Positions 25,688-37,300 of a stretch of DNA of 64,000 nt are shown piece after piece. The DNA comes from Agelaius tricolor (lineage: Eukaryota; Chordata; Aves; Passeriformes; Icteridae). Within the stretch, counting starts at the first letter, position 1. Every line of letters begins with the position of its first letter. The translations under genes were made by a program, and so were the position numbers. The stretch lies in the NCBI GenBank assembly GCA_023055355.1, contig JALJCS010000010.1, positions 24,195,001 to 24,259,000 of the forward strand, in the 5' to 3' direction. The notes beneath the pieces were generated by a model. That model searched no databases. It saw nothing but the letters and a program-made list of their open reading frames with translations, and was not told the DNA's origin.

Positions 25688-27094
25688 AGTATCAGCCAGC
25701 TGTGATTGTGCTGTATTTTCAGAGGCTTTGTATTTCCTGGGAAGGTGTTTTTGATTTGTCATCTTTGATTGTCCAAGATGTTGGAAGCACACTTTCTGCA
25801 CAGCCATATCCCAAGCTAAGCTGAAGTTAGTGCTCAAGAGGGTGTTGTTTCTTCAATATATTTGTTTGAAAAGCACATCTTGCAGCACTAATAATACAGA
25901 TTTGTCTCACTTAAAAATAATACCTTTTCTGTAATGTATTTTGGCTGAGGAGTTTCCATGTGAAGTGAAGCAACTCAGCTCCCTTTCTCTACAGAGCTGG
26001 AGAAAGGTGGGTAACACTTTGTGATGCTGATGAATGTGTAGCTGCAGCATTGGGCAGGGGGAGACACAGAAAACCACATCATTTCTGCTAAATGGACAGT
26101 ATCAGAGACAGGACAAAGAGATAGGAGTTTCCTTTTTTTTTACTCATGTCCAGTATTCTTAAGGAGAAGGTCTGGCTGCACAAAGCTTTCTCTGTCTGAA
26201 TATTGGTATTTAGGAAAATGTGCAGAGAGTAATTCCTTTTAATGAGTTTCTCTGGACTTTCCCATTGCAGCTTGTATCTGGCCAGTTTTTGAAGGGCTGT
26301 GACTCTGATCCATTTTGATACTATCTAAATCCATCAGTTTATCTCTTAAAGCTGAAATGCATAGAGAGGTCTGAGCAAAGCCACAAAAATTTTGGGAGGT
26401 GAGTCATTTGTTCACCACTCAAAAATTCTATTATGGGTGGACTTTTGAAGAAAATTTTCCATAAATTTATGTTTATATGCAACAGACCGCAAAGACAAAA
26501 CAATTTCAAATTAAACAAAACAGTTTAGTCAGACTGATGAAAATAACTTTTTTTTTCCCCCATAGTTCTTTCCATCAACAAACAGACGTGAACTTCACTT
26601 CAGGGCAGTGTGAATGTTTTTTCTCCCTTCAAGTTCACCTGGCAAACTGAAAAATTAGTTATTTGTACAAGCCTGGCTGTGAATCATCTTGACTCAGATG
26701 TGTCCCTGCTGGGGAGGACACGTTAGCCCCTGCCACCTTTGCGTGGTGCTTTGAATTTTCAAGTTTGCCATAATCCAGTTTGGCCTCAGATGACCTGAAA
26801 AATACCATTTCTCAAAAAGCACTTGAACTGCTACAGGGCTTCAGGGCAGGTGAGTACTGAGATAGGTATTAGATAACCAGAACCTCCATTTCTGATCTCA
26901 GACACTGGGATAACGAAAAGCAGGCTGATGTACCTTCTAGAGTAACTGAGCTAAAGAAGTTTTGTAACATCACATAATGTAATGTTCAAATTTTCATTCT
27001 GTTAGACCTTCTGCACAACAGAGGTTCCATCTATCCTCATTACTTTTAGCATCCTGACCATGACTTTTACTTGAACCATAGCACAGAAATGATA
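25688..27094. other. Non-coding sequence, nothing recognised
   Basis: No ORF above about 60 codons is seen beyond the microsatellite edge, and no repeat family is recognised. Short T-runs occur near 26132 and 26548. Confidence 0.5.
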
Positions 27095-27155
27095 GCAGTA
27101 GGTGGAACCTCAGGAGGTAATCTAGTCCTGTCCCTCCCTAAGCAGAATCAGTGTG
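27095..27155 (-). mobile_element. CR1 LINE 3' fragment (interrupted)
   Basis: The sequence 'ggtggaacctcaggaggtaa' followed by 'tctagtcctgtccctccct' matches the reverse complement of the CR1 3' untranslated region. It breaks off abruptly where a second minus-strand CR1 copy begins at about 27156. It may be an older copy into which, or next to which, the second inserted. Confidence 0.6.
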
Positions 27156-27235
27156 ATAGAACAGAATAGACTATTCCAGTTGAAAGAGACCTAAAATGAC
27201 CATCTAGTCCAGCTGCCTGACCAGTCTGGAGCTGA

Positions 27236-27280
27236 TCTTTGTGGGTCCCTCCTAACTCAGAATATTCTGTGATCCTGTGA
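27236..27280 (+). mobile_element. Tiny CR1 3' tail nested in an opposite CR1
   Basis: The insert reads 'gtgggtccctcctaactcag' followed by 'aatattctgtgatcctgtga', which is the 3' terminus of CR1 in the plus orientation with its degenerate ATTCTGTG-type octamer end. It lies inside the minus-strand CR1 and splits it exactly between two segments normally contiguous in CR1. At about 45 bases it is an extreme 5' truncation. Confidence 0.75.
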
Positions 27281-27287
27281 CCAAAAG

Positions 27288-27470
27288 CTAAAGCCTGTTA
27301 AGGACATTGTCCAAATACCCCTTAAACACTGACAGGCTCAGGGCATCAACCACCTCTCTAGGAAGCCTGTTCCAGTGTTTGACCTCCCCCTTGGTAGAGA
27401 ATGGCTTCATAATGTCCTTTCTAAACCTCCTCTTAGAATAGTTTTGAAGCATTCCCATGTATCCTATCAC
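27288..27470 (-). pseudogene. CR1 ORF2 (reverse transcriptase) C-terminal remnant
   Basis: A 60-codon open stretch on the minus strand encodes the end of the CR1 ORF2 protein. The diagnostic motifs are HWNRLPREVVDA followed by FKGYLDNVLNRL, matching the conserved 'hWNkLPrEVVdApsl-vFK-rLd' end of CR1 reverse transcriptases. In intact elements ORF2 is an endonuclease/reverse transcriptase that copies the element into the genome. Here the upstream endonuclease and catalytic domains are absent through 5' truncation. The apparent start is just the edge of the open frame, so this is not a gene. Confidence 0.92.
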
Positions 27471-27689
27471 TGGATCTCAGGGAGAAGAGATCAGCACCTC
27501 TCTCTCTGCTTCCCTTCCTCAGGAAGCTTTACAGAGCTACGAGGTTGCACCTTACCTCCCTTTTCTCCAAGGAACTGAAAGTGTTTGTGTAAAGAAGTCT
27601 TAAAAACTTCAAGGTTTCTACAACTTCCCCAGAAAATTAGTCTGCAATGCTTAAAGCTACAAGCAATTATTTCTCTGTCTCACATTTGG

Positions 27690-27766
27690 GATTTTTTTTT
27701 GGTTTTGTTTTTGTGGGTTTTTTTGGGGTTTTTTTTTTTTTGGGTTTTTTTTTCAGTTTCAAAAAA
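27690..27766 (+). repeat. T-rich (T)n/G repeat
   Basis: Long T runs are broken by GG, GGG or GGGG clusters. It is low-complexity DNA, and a 'ttttttttcag' at its right edge mimics a splice acceptor. Confidence 0.88.
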
Positions 27767-28139
27767 TTTATTTTTAAAAATCCAACCTAGATGTACAGTT
27801 GTTAGAGTTGTAGTACCATCAGCATGTCCAGTGGCCAATTAGTCACTTTATTACTAATTTTTAGCTCACTTTCAAGTTTGGTTTTAAAATCTTTTCCTCT
27901 ACTAGATTGCATTGTTTTACCAGACTAGAGGTAACTTTCTTGCAGACATCCAGAGATTCTGCACTCAGAGAGGACCATGCAGTCATCATATTTTCTCTCC
28001 CACATGTTATAGACTTTTATATTTTGTGCTGATACCCAATACTTTGCATCTGAATTAAGCATAGCTTTTATTTTGGCTAAAATATATTTTCTGGAAAAGC
28101 ATCTAATTTTGATATGAATACATCAGGAAATGGATAATC
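27767..28139. other. Non-coding sequence, nothing recognised
   Basis: No repeat family or ORF is recognised. It could be the badly decayed 3' part of the LINE relict that follows, but I cannot align it. Confidence 0.4.
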
Positions 28140-30130
28140 AATCATTTCCTTTAGAAGTTTGTTGCAGTGGTTAATCGCTGTCACTGTTTGAAAAATTGTG
28201 ACCGTTTTGAATTTCTGATTTCAACTTCCAGTTACCGGTTCTCATTATGCTTTTCTCTGCCAGATGTAAGAACCCTTTAGTATCCAGGATGTTCTTTTCT
28301 GCAAGTAACTACACAGTGTAATCAAGACATCACTCATCTTTTTCTTCACAGTAAACTCAGTAGATGGGTCTTTAAATCTCTCACAGTCAGGTGTCCCCTT
28401 CATTCATCAGGTCAGTCTAACACTTGTTCTTTCCTGCCATTTCAGTTGTTTATAGAGGTTGGTAAAAACTGGACCAGACTTCTGTGAGATGTTGCACTTT
28501 GAGAAGATAAAAACACATTACTGCTTGTTTGTGGGTATATGGATCATAGGGACAACCCGTCCTTTTTTATAGACTTTCTGGAATTAGTATTTTCAAGGGG
28601 TGTTACTTGCCCACTGTGATTCCCAAACCATTCTCCAGAATCACACCTTTCCAGGATCCTGGGTCCTATCAGGTTATTTTGCTCTGTGCCTTATAGCTCA
28701 GCTTTGTACTTGCCTGCATTTCGTTCAAATGGGCTCCCTCTAACAAGTGACTCAAAATACTCTCAGCATTAGTATTTTCTCCTCATCGTTATTTACCAGG
28801 CTGCTAATATTTGTGTCAGCCATCTGTCTATCAGTGCTGACTTTATATTCCCTTGCAGAGCATCAGTGAAAACGCTGAATAGCACCGAGTACACTTCAAA
28901 GCCCTGCGGAAAGCCAGTAAAGAATCCTCATTTGATGATGATCTGATTGACGCAGCTGGGTTTTGAGTTATGCTAAATAGCCATGTCTTAGCCATTTAAC
29001 ATAAGTTTCCTTCATGTTATATAGTGTTTATCTAGTAAGTATGTCATGCACTAAGTCTAAAGCCTCGAGAAAGCCTGCTACATCTGTACAGTTGGCTTTT
29101 TTTTTGCAGGCAGAACATGAAACCAGTTTTATTTGAGCTATTTTCCATAAACCCACATTGACTGGCAGTAATTAAAATCTTGTTCTTTCATGTTTTAGCA
29201 GTTCAGTCCTGTCTCAGTTTTTCCACTCTTTTACGTGGGATTGATGTGAGGTTAGCTGCTCAATAACTCCCCTGTAATTGCACTTGGTTTCCTGTTCTCC
29301 CTCTCTCCCCTTTTCTCTCTTTATCTCTATCTCTCACTTTCTTTTTTTTTTTCCCCCAGGTTACTACCCTGCTTCCAGTCACCTGGAATCCCTCTGATAT
29401 TAAAATGTATTAAAAATTAACATTAGCAAGCCAGAGTTCTCCTCAGTCAAATATTTTAGGACCCCTGGGTGTTATTTATCCAGGCCTGCTGATTTAAAAA
29501 TGTTTATCTCTACTGGATGATGTTTAACATCCTGCTTATTTCCTAATGGGCTGGAAAGTACTTATTCAACCTTGCTCTCATATAAACATCGTCGAGATAT
29601 TACTTTTCAAAATACCAAATGGAAACATTTATTGAACAAGTCTGGCTTTTCGTATTGTTGTTCACAGTTCTACTGTATGCAATTCAAACACTCCTCAAAA
29701 AATCCTGCTCAGCATTGCCATGGGCTAGTTTTTCACAATCTTTTTATTTTCCAATATAAGTTTTTCTTCACTTCAGACAGTTGCTCTATTTTCCCCATTT
29801 GTTGAATATTTAAAACACTTTCAGTTTACCAGTGGAGTAGTTGAGCCAGTCTGTCCTTGATGATGCTGATGGACTGACTATTCTGAAAGAACTTCTGATT
29901 TCCATTCATGTTTTCCTCTCTGATTTCTTCCTCCCACTCACTGTTTTCTCATAATTTTCCTCAGCTGGAGGATATTAGCCATTGGGAAGTACCAGCTACA
30001 ATTGTCTTAATTTTGTCCACTTTTAATTACCAGCTCTTAGGATAATGTTACTTGCCAGCTGTATGACTGCTACATTCTCTGTTAATCAGAATGAGTTGCA
30101 AAATGAGTAGTTGATGTTGGATGCAGTATC
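28140..30130 (-). mobile_element. Long ancient CR1/L3-like LINE relict, antisense
   Basis: A roughly 2 kb stretch follows, in collinear order, the reverse complement of amniote CR1/L3-like ORF2. Recognisable anchors are 'gttgcagtggttaatcgctg' (28161-28180), 'aacgctgaatagcaccgag' with 'ccctgcgg' (28870-28910), 'attttccataaacccacatt' (29140-29159), 'ggcctgctgatttaaaaatg' (29483-29502), 'gatgtttaacatcctgctta' (29519-29538), 'aacatttattgaacaagtct' (29624-29643) and 'ttcttcctcccactcactgt' (29924-29943). Together these cover much of the reverse-transcriptase coding part, C-terminus first. All frames are broken and no ORF survives. A pyrimidine-rich insertion lies inside it at about 29293-29357. The comparison is from memory of CR1 consensus sequences. 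Confidence 0.75.
29293..29357 (+). repeat. Pyrimidine-rich low-complexity tract
   Basis: A CT-rich run ends in a long T run and CCCCC, then 'cagg'. It interrupts the LINE relict and also looks like a polypyrimidine tract before a splice acceptor, which is probably coincidental. Confidence 0.8.
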
Positions 30131-31300
30131 TTTTCCTGATGTAAATGTGTAAGCGCAGGTTGTCATCCCATCACTTCCTCACTCTCTTTTGGATGAACTA
30201 CATTGCACCCAGGATTAATGAGATCATTAAGATTTCTCCAGAAACATGGGTCAGGTTTGGGAATCGTGCACTGGATTCAGGCCTGAACCTCACCTTCTCC
30301 AGAGGATAACAGACATCAGGCTTTGCTTTTCATTTTGGCCTTATCTCACATTTGGTTCATTCCTCTCTGCCTAAATTGCTCCATATTCTGATGCCTTCCT
30401 CAGGGCTCACTGCTGCAGATGGTGTATTTATATTAACTTAAAGATTGCATTCCATTCCATCTTTCAAATGAGATTAATATATTTTTCAGGCCATTGTGGT
30501 TACCCGACCTGACCTCCCATAAACGCAGCCTATAATTCTTCACCCGGATTCCAGCATCTGGTCCTATAACTCATACTTGAAACACGGCATGTCTTTTTTA
30601 GAAATGCATCTCGTGAACATTTAAAGCCTCTGTCATTTGGATATTTTTCCTTATTTAGTGTAAAATCCAGTCTCTTGATGATGTGTAAACATTGCACTAC
30701 CTATGGCTGTTTATAAGTATGCAACAGTGTCGTACTTCTAACTGTGTTTCCAACCCTGCCTTCTACCTACCTAAAATATTGCCCTTATTTTCTTCCAAGT
30801 TGATGTTGTTCTAGCCATGAAGATGGGATCTGGAAGTCACTGAGAGTTACAGATGCTTAATGAAAGATGCATGATAAAAACCAAAATAATCCAATTATTT
30901 ATGGTGTCAAACTTCTTAGACAGGTGTGCAGGGGTTGACTGTCTGTATCTCTGATTGCTATGTCTTACATTTCTGTAATGTCTTTCAAATGAGGATGGAG
31001 ATACATCTGCTGGAATTAAGAGGGTATTGTCATTTGCTCTGTGAAATGGACACACATTTTTGTATGTATGATTAGTGTCAGAAAACAGAAACTGGACTAG
31101 AGTGTTCAACATCTTTGCTAGTACTCTTGGGGTTTACACTTATTTTTTATTTCATTTAATTTCTTTTTCTCTGGTGAGATTTTACACTGAACCCTAATAT
31201 ACTCCTGCAGAATGGCATTCTCCAGGGCCTATTTGAAATTCTTGATCTTTTCTGCATCTGTTTAAATCCTGCGTTCATGCACGTACAGTACAAGGTCAAC
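30131..31300 (-). mobile_element. Possible continuation of the antisense LINE relict
   Basis: The texture and lack of ORFs resemble the preceding relict. Phrases such as the region around 31085-31135 could correspond to further upstream LINE coding sequence. I cannot align any segment with confidence, so this extension is speculative. Confidence 0.2.
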
Positions 31301-34300
31301 CCTTTTGTTTGTTATTTTTATGGAGTTTAAAGAAAGTCCAAATACCTGACCGAGGTACCTGTCTGGTGTAGCCTTGTGACAGTTGCAAAATCTTCAGGCT
31401 CAGAGAGTCACATGATTGTTTCTTGAAGAACAGAGGGAACCATAAAATCAGGGTTGAAGCTAATGGGTGGCTGGGGCTGGCTCCCCACCGATCAGAGTGT
31501 AGGAGGTGGTTTGAGAGTTGCCTGCTCAAAGGAAACCAGCCCAGAGTGTATTGCTGAGCCGTGCTCCAAACAGAGCCCAGCGTACAGGGAGGTTAAGAGC
31601 TCACAAACAAACTACAAAGCTTAGCTCTTCCTTGGGTTTATCACCTCCAAATTCAATCTTACCCCACAGCATAGCTGACCAGCTTCAGAAGACCAAAGGG
31701 TATGGAAGTAAAGATGATCTGCTAAGAATATTTGGGGTTATTTCTGCAGAGTCTGGGACTGGCACTTTTCAACTCAATATTAAACTGAGACTTCAGTTCA
31801 GTGTTATTAGAGATGTCAAACTCCTAGGGGGTTGTTGCAGATCTCAAACACAAAGCTGGGCTGCCTGGTGTGCAACTGTCTGCGCTGCTAAAATCCCCAG
31901 AACTTGCTCATGAAAGGTTTAGCTTTGGAATGGCTACAGTTAGCCCTGAAATGATAATTACTTTCAATTTTTTATCTGCTTGGGTTTTTTTGTTTTTCTT
32001 CCCAAAAGATAAACTCCCTTCAGACGTTTGAAGGGATTTTGTTATATTTCTGCTACATTTTATTGGTGTGAATCTCTGGGGAGAGGCTGATGTCTAAAGG
32101 AAATTTATTATTAAGAACTAGCTATACTGTTTCCCAGCACTGAGCTTGTTACTGACACATCTTCATCTAAACTCTGTAATTGGTAATTATGTTTGTCTGA
32201 CCTACATTCTTCTGCATAATTGTACTGAGATATGGTATCTTTCAATTCCTGAGTAAAAATGTCCACACCAGTTGTGAAGTGTTGCTGGGCAGAAGCTTTC
32301 ACCCTCAAAAGGCAGTAGTATTTTTGTGGTGGAGGATGCATTTTTTTAAAATGTATGTAGCACTAGAATCCTATGGGGGTAAAAAGCAATGTTGAAATAA
32401 GTTAGATATAATGACATGATTTTTCAGAACCTAGGAAACTAATGGTCAATTAAGTCCCAGTGGAGGGTGTGTATTAGCTTCCTAATTTGTTTTGGATCCA
32501 TGACTGGAATGTATACGCACATGCTATTCAGTCCAGAGCATTCATGTGAAAGATCCTTTGGGTAATTTAACAGCTACAAATGGAACTTCCATCTAAAATT
32601 GTTATTGTGTTGTGTTTCTGCACCAACTGAGCCTTCAGTAACAGATCGGATGATCAAGTTAGAAAATTCCCTCTCCTATTGATTTTATCATCAAAAGAAG
32701 GAAAATTCAAATTCCTTATAAGGTTCTTCAGTGAATAAAAAGCCATCCTTTCCACTTAACAAAAAAAAATTATTTCCCTTAAATAACATGGGAAATATCT
32801 CTCCTACTGCTTCACTTCAGAAGTTTTTCAACATTTTGCACCCATGAAGACTGAAGGAGCTAGTGGATTATTAGCATTTCTCAGTATGTGGACCAGATAA
32901 TTTGACCAAAACCTTGTTTCTGAGCCTTTCACTCTCTGGCTTATTGACCCAAAAGTTTTTTCATCTGTTCCTTGGGGGCTGCTGAGAATTCTGATATTTT
33001 CTCCATCTGTTTCTCGAAATTTCCCTTGTGAGCACTCGGCGTGTTTCCCTGTTCCTTCCAGATGACCCTCTCTTGCTGTTCCCACTGGGTGTCATAAAGT
33101 CCATGACTCCTTCCAAGAAACGTTAAGGTGAGTCTCATTTTATTTATTGTGCTGAGTAATGCCATTAACACATTCCAAATTGATCCATCAAAGAACTCAG
33201 CCTGGAGAGCCTGCTCAGTGAGCAGCTTCAGGTCAAATATTTAGGTGGGGCAGTGCGTCTCACCTGAGCACTCTGGGAAGTTGTTATTGAAGTGTATCAC
33301 CCAAAATACCCCTTTGGACTCCACTGGAGTTGCAGGTCTGCTCCATGAAGTCAACCAGCTGCTCCTTTTAGAGTACCCCTCTGAAATGTGAGCACAGCAC
33401 AGGGAAATTGTTGTCCCACCAGATCATTCATCTGGAACAGACATTATTAACAAAGGGTGATAGACTTCCCATTGATTTGGGATGAAGGGATGTCCTTTTT
33501 ATGGGTGTTTTGTTTTATCATGTTTTGAGCCCAATGCTGAGCCCCTGAGCACAGCCTGGCAGAGGCTGAATCTTGCTTTAGGGGAAGTGCACAATGTTGA
33601 CACTTCCAATGCCTGCATTGAATGCAATCTCTTCATCTGAAGGAAACCAAAGGAGTAAAAAAAACCCAGAATCAGATCATTCCTTGTGATGTATTAGAAA
33701 TATGAACGCTGATGTCAGGAGCTTCTCATAAATTACTTATTTGTCCTCAAGCTGTCTGTGGGGGACAAGAGACAGTTATTTGTACTCTAAAAACCCAAAG
33801 AGATTAATTTAATAAAAAGTTATACTAAAACTATTTCTCCTTACATATTTTGCTAGGTGACTTCACTGAAATTCTGTTGTTCCTGTTGATCCTGTTCTCT
33901 TCCAGCTGTGCACCCACCTTGGTCTGCACATACCATAATGTTTCATGATCCACCATTTGGGAGAGGGGGGAGCAACCCTAACAGGAGTTCCAGCCACAGG
34001 AGTGCTGGGCAAGCTGGAAGCCTGGCACACGGGGGAGAATGGGAAGAACAAGTCCACAGAATGACAGTGTTCCTGGTTACCAGGGAAACAATCCTAAACT
34101 GGAGCTTTTTTTTTTCAATCAGAATATTTGTTTTCATTTGAAATATTTTGATAAGGGATTTTGGTTTTGATTTAAAGCTAATAATTTTCACAGGTATGTC
34201 TGTTTTTAAATTCTTAACCTTTTTTAAAAATCAGTATTTATAACATACAGATTTCATTTAGAAAAAATATGGGGAGCTAAGTCATCGTCATCTTTTCATA

Positions 34301-37300
34301 AACATCTAACCTTGTACACAACTTCATAGAAATGCAGAGATCATTGATGCAGCTGGAGGGACTTAGAGGGGTCCACTGGTACAGAACAGGATCAACCACA
34401 CCTGAATTTCCCCCACCAGGTATTTGCTTAACATGCTTGCAGGGAAGCTCCCATTGTGGAGATTCCTCAGTCATCTTAGGCTTCCCTTCCCCCACAGTAA
34501 GTAAATTTTTTCTGATACCAATCTAATCTTTGTCACAATTTTAAAACATTTAAACACAAATGTTGACTTCACTCTGCAAAGCAATCTTTTGCATGTTTGC
34601 AGACCATTATGTATCCTCTGCCTCTTCCAAATACAGTAATGTCAACATTACTTTCCTGGTCAGAGGTCTATAAATCCATGACCTCTCATGCTTGTTCTCT
34701 TCATGCTCTGTATCTTTCTGCAAGTGTCATGCCCACAGCTCACATCAATGGTTTTATCCCAGCATGCACATTTCTGATTGCAGAAAGGATCCTACTTTTT
34801 AAGCAATATCTGCATCTTTTCCTTTGAGCTGAACAGATATCTCACTATATCCAAAACTGTGTGTTTAAACATATTTTACCCTTCATGCCTATATAACAAC
34901 AATATTTTGACAATGTAATTCGTCAGTAGCATCCTCCTGTTAAGAGCTATCATCTATAATCTGAAGAAGTGATACAAATCTTAAGTACTCATAACCCTCT
35001 TGACTTGTTCATCGAAGATGATCTTACGTAGCCTTCACACCTGCCATTTCTCTGGCATTTTCCTCCACAGTATCCATTTGATGCTCATTAGGTTTTCAAG
35101 TTATTTTCCCAGCTTTTTAACTATGTGTGCAATCTTGTATTCTAAATAGGGTTGTTTATGCCCCATGTGTTTCAGTGAGTATTTTGGTAACAGTACACAA
35201 GCAGGCGATATATTTGTCCTACACATCTTTGTCCCAGCATTCTGCAGTTCCTTCCCACTCGTGCCTGAAAATTGGAGTACACTGGTTTTTTTCCTTCATC
35301 TCATCATTGTTGTTGTATTTTTTTTACCCTCTAGCATTTTTAGAACATAACATATTTTCATGTAAGTAGTGTTAATTATGTAACAGTAATTTATCTCAGA
35401 TAAGATCTTTTATTTTTGTTTCAATTTGGCAATTAGAATGCAGAAAATTTCATGCTTTGAACCCTGCCTTTTATGTCAAGTTGTCTGCCCACAACTGATG
35501 AGTATAAGTATCTTATTTGCTTCAGAAAAGGAAGTGAAAAAAGTACCATCTGCAAATTTATTGGAAATTTAAATATCTTGGAGGTATGGCTGAAGAAATA
35601 GATCAGGGAGTAGTCAAAGCTGTTCTGACCACAGAGTACTTGAATTCAGCACCCTGAGAACCATTATCAAAGGGCATCAAGAATAAATGTAGATATTGCT
35701 TCAGACATAAGGTTAAAGCAACTGGCCAGTGTTTGATGCATAGAGAACTGCATGGGAGGGAACATAAATGAAGCTTTTTTGCTCAGGCATCACAATTTAT
35801 TTGGGTTCTTTGAAGAGGTCAGCAAGCATACGGATAAGGGAGAGCCAATACATACAGGCTACCTGGATGTCTATTTATAATGCTTTTATGGGAGCTGAAT
35901 AATGGTTGGAGAAGAGGAAGGACTGTTGCATGAATTGAAATAGCTTAAAATATGTAAAATAGCAGAGTAAATGGCAACTCTCAAAGTGGACTTCTACAGG
36001 GCTATGTAGAAATGTGAATGGCAAGTCTCACGGTTGAATACTACACAGATCTGTTTTAACCCCTGATCTTATAAGCATCCCTGGGTTCTAATTTAGTCAG
36101 TGCACCACTTGCTTGATCCAGGACTCTTGACTGAATGGTAAGTCTTACCTCACATGTCCTAAATATGTAGCTTCCACATGAACTCCTTTAACGTGACTTC
36201 ATAAAGATGGTGTTTGTTAGGGAACAAAACGAATGGGGACTCAGTGCTCTACTGCTTCGTCAGGAAGCTCAAGTTCTAACTTCAGTATCAATTACAGCAG
36301 ACAGTTTTGTGCTGGGTACACAGACAAATTTGATCCAATATTCTCTGGCTGCCTTCCTGCAAATCTGGATGTTGATGTTGTGTCATCTTTAGGACATGGA
36401 TGTTGTATTACCCTTAGGAGATCTTACTGTGTTGGCACAGAGCAAGCACACTAGGTTTCCCAGTAATACTAGGGTGATCTGTAGTGCTCTGCTTTATTCT
36501 TTTAATCTTACAGAAAGCATCTCTAGATAGTCATCTATCTCTCACCATCCCTCAGAGTACCTTAGTGACAGAATTATCACAGTCACAGACCCTGATTTAG
36601 GAATTCTTTCCATGTTGGTAGAACACCCATGTTATCTATGCACTGCCATGGCACTGCTGTGCTATGGAGGATGTTACTCACCACTCTGTATCTATTGCTG
36701 GCAGATTTGACTGTCCTCATCAAACCAATCAGCTGACAAATAGAATGTATTGCCTTGAACGTCAGAGTAGATTTTTCTAACTAGGTCTAGCTACTGAGCA
36801 TATGCAGGAGCCAGAATAGCAGTTGCCTGCCTTTATTTCATCCTCCTCCTCTGACAAAGCTAAACTAGCTGATGCTCCCTACCCAACATGATCTTTCAGG
36901 CCTTTCAGCATCCTCTATTCAAACAACTCTAACTCTCATAAAGAGAAATTGTAACTTCAAGCCTGCTGGGAGCAGATGGTGGAGAGGAATTACCCAGGGT
37001 GGGAAGACCCTTGCACATATATGAATCAATAGATGTCACGCATTACCAAGAAATATAACCTCTAGATATCTTCAAATATGGACTTTTCTGACCTTGAACA
37101 ACCACAGAACAGCATTCTCATGACACTCTAGGCTGTACATCTAGAAAGGAGTATAACTTCATCAGTGTCCACTAAAGCAGAGTCTTTTAAACAGTTACTT
37201 TGAAATGCTGGCATTGCTGGCTCTCTGCTGATCTGCAGCAGAGCTCCTTGGCGCACAGAAAGTCCTGATGACACAGAGCCCTAATGACCATCACTCCTAC

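Larger units (their letters stand above)
27156..27580 (-). mobile_element. Avian CR1 LINE, 5'-truncated, antisense
   Basis: In plus-strand reading this starts with the reverse-complemented CR1 3' end ('tattccagttgaaagagacc', 'catctagtccagctgcctga'). It proceeds through the region encoding the reverse-transcriptase C-terminus and ends near 'ttttctccaagg' at about 27575. It is a typical severely 5'-truncated copy without target-site duplication, as is usual for CR1. A 45-base plus-strand CR1 tail interrupts it at 27236-27280. The sequence on both sides of that insert rejoins the expected CR1 order ('gagctga' then 'ccaaaagctaaag'). Confidence 0.93.

Noticed and set aside
25579..25837. ORFs across the TG/TA microsatellite
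   Set aside because: The open frames are produced by the dinucleotide repeat itself.
29293..29400. Polypyrimidine tract followed by CAGG, looking like a splice acceptor
   Set aside because: It is a low-complexity insertion inside a dead LINE relict, and no open frame follows.
31518..31913. 131-codon plus-strand ORF
   Set aside because: It has no recognised motif, and the sequence is compositionally like its non-coding surroundings.
35645..35653. REST/NRSF half-site TTCAGCACC
   Set aside because: The right half of the RE1 element is absent at the proper spacing, and a 9-base match alone is not evidence.
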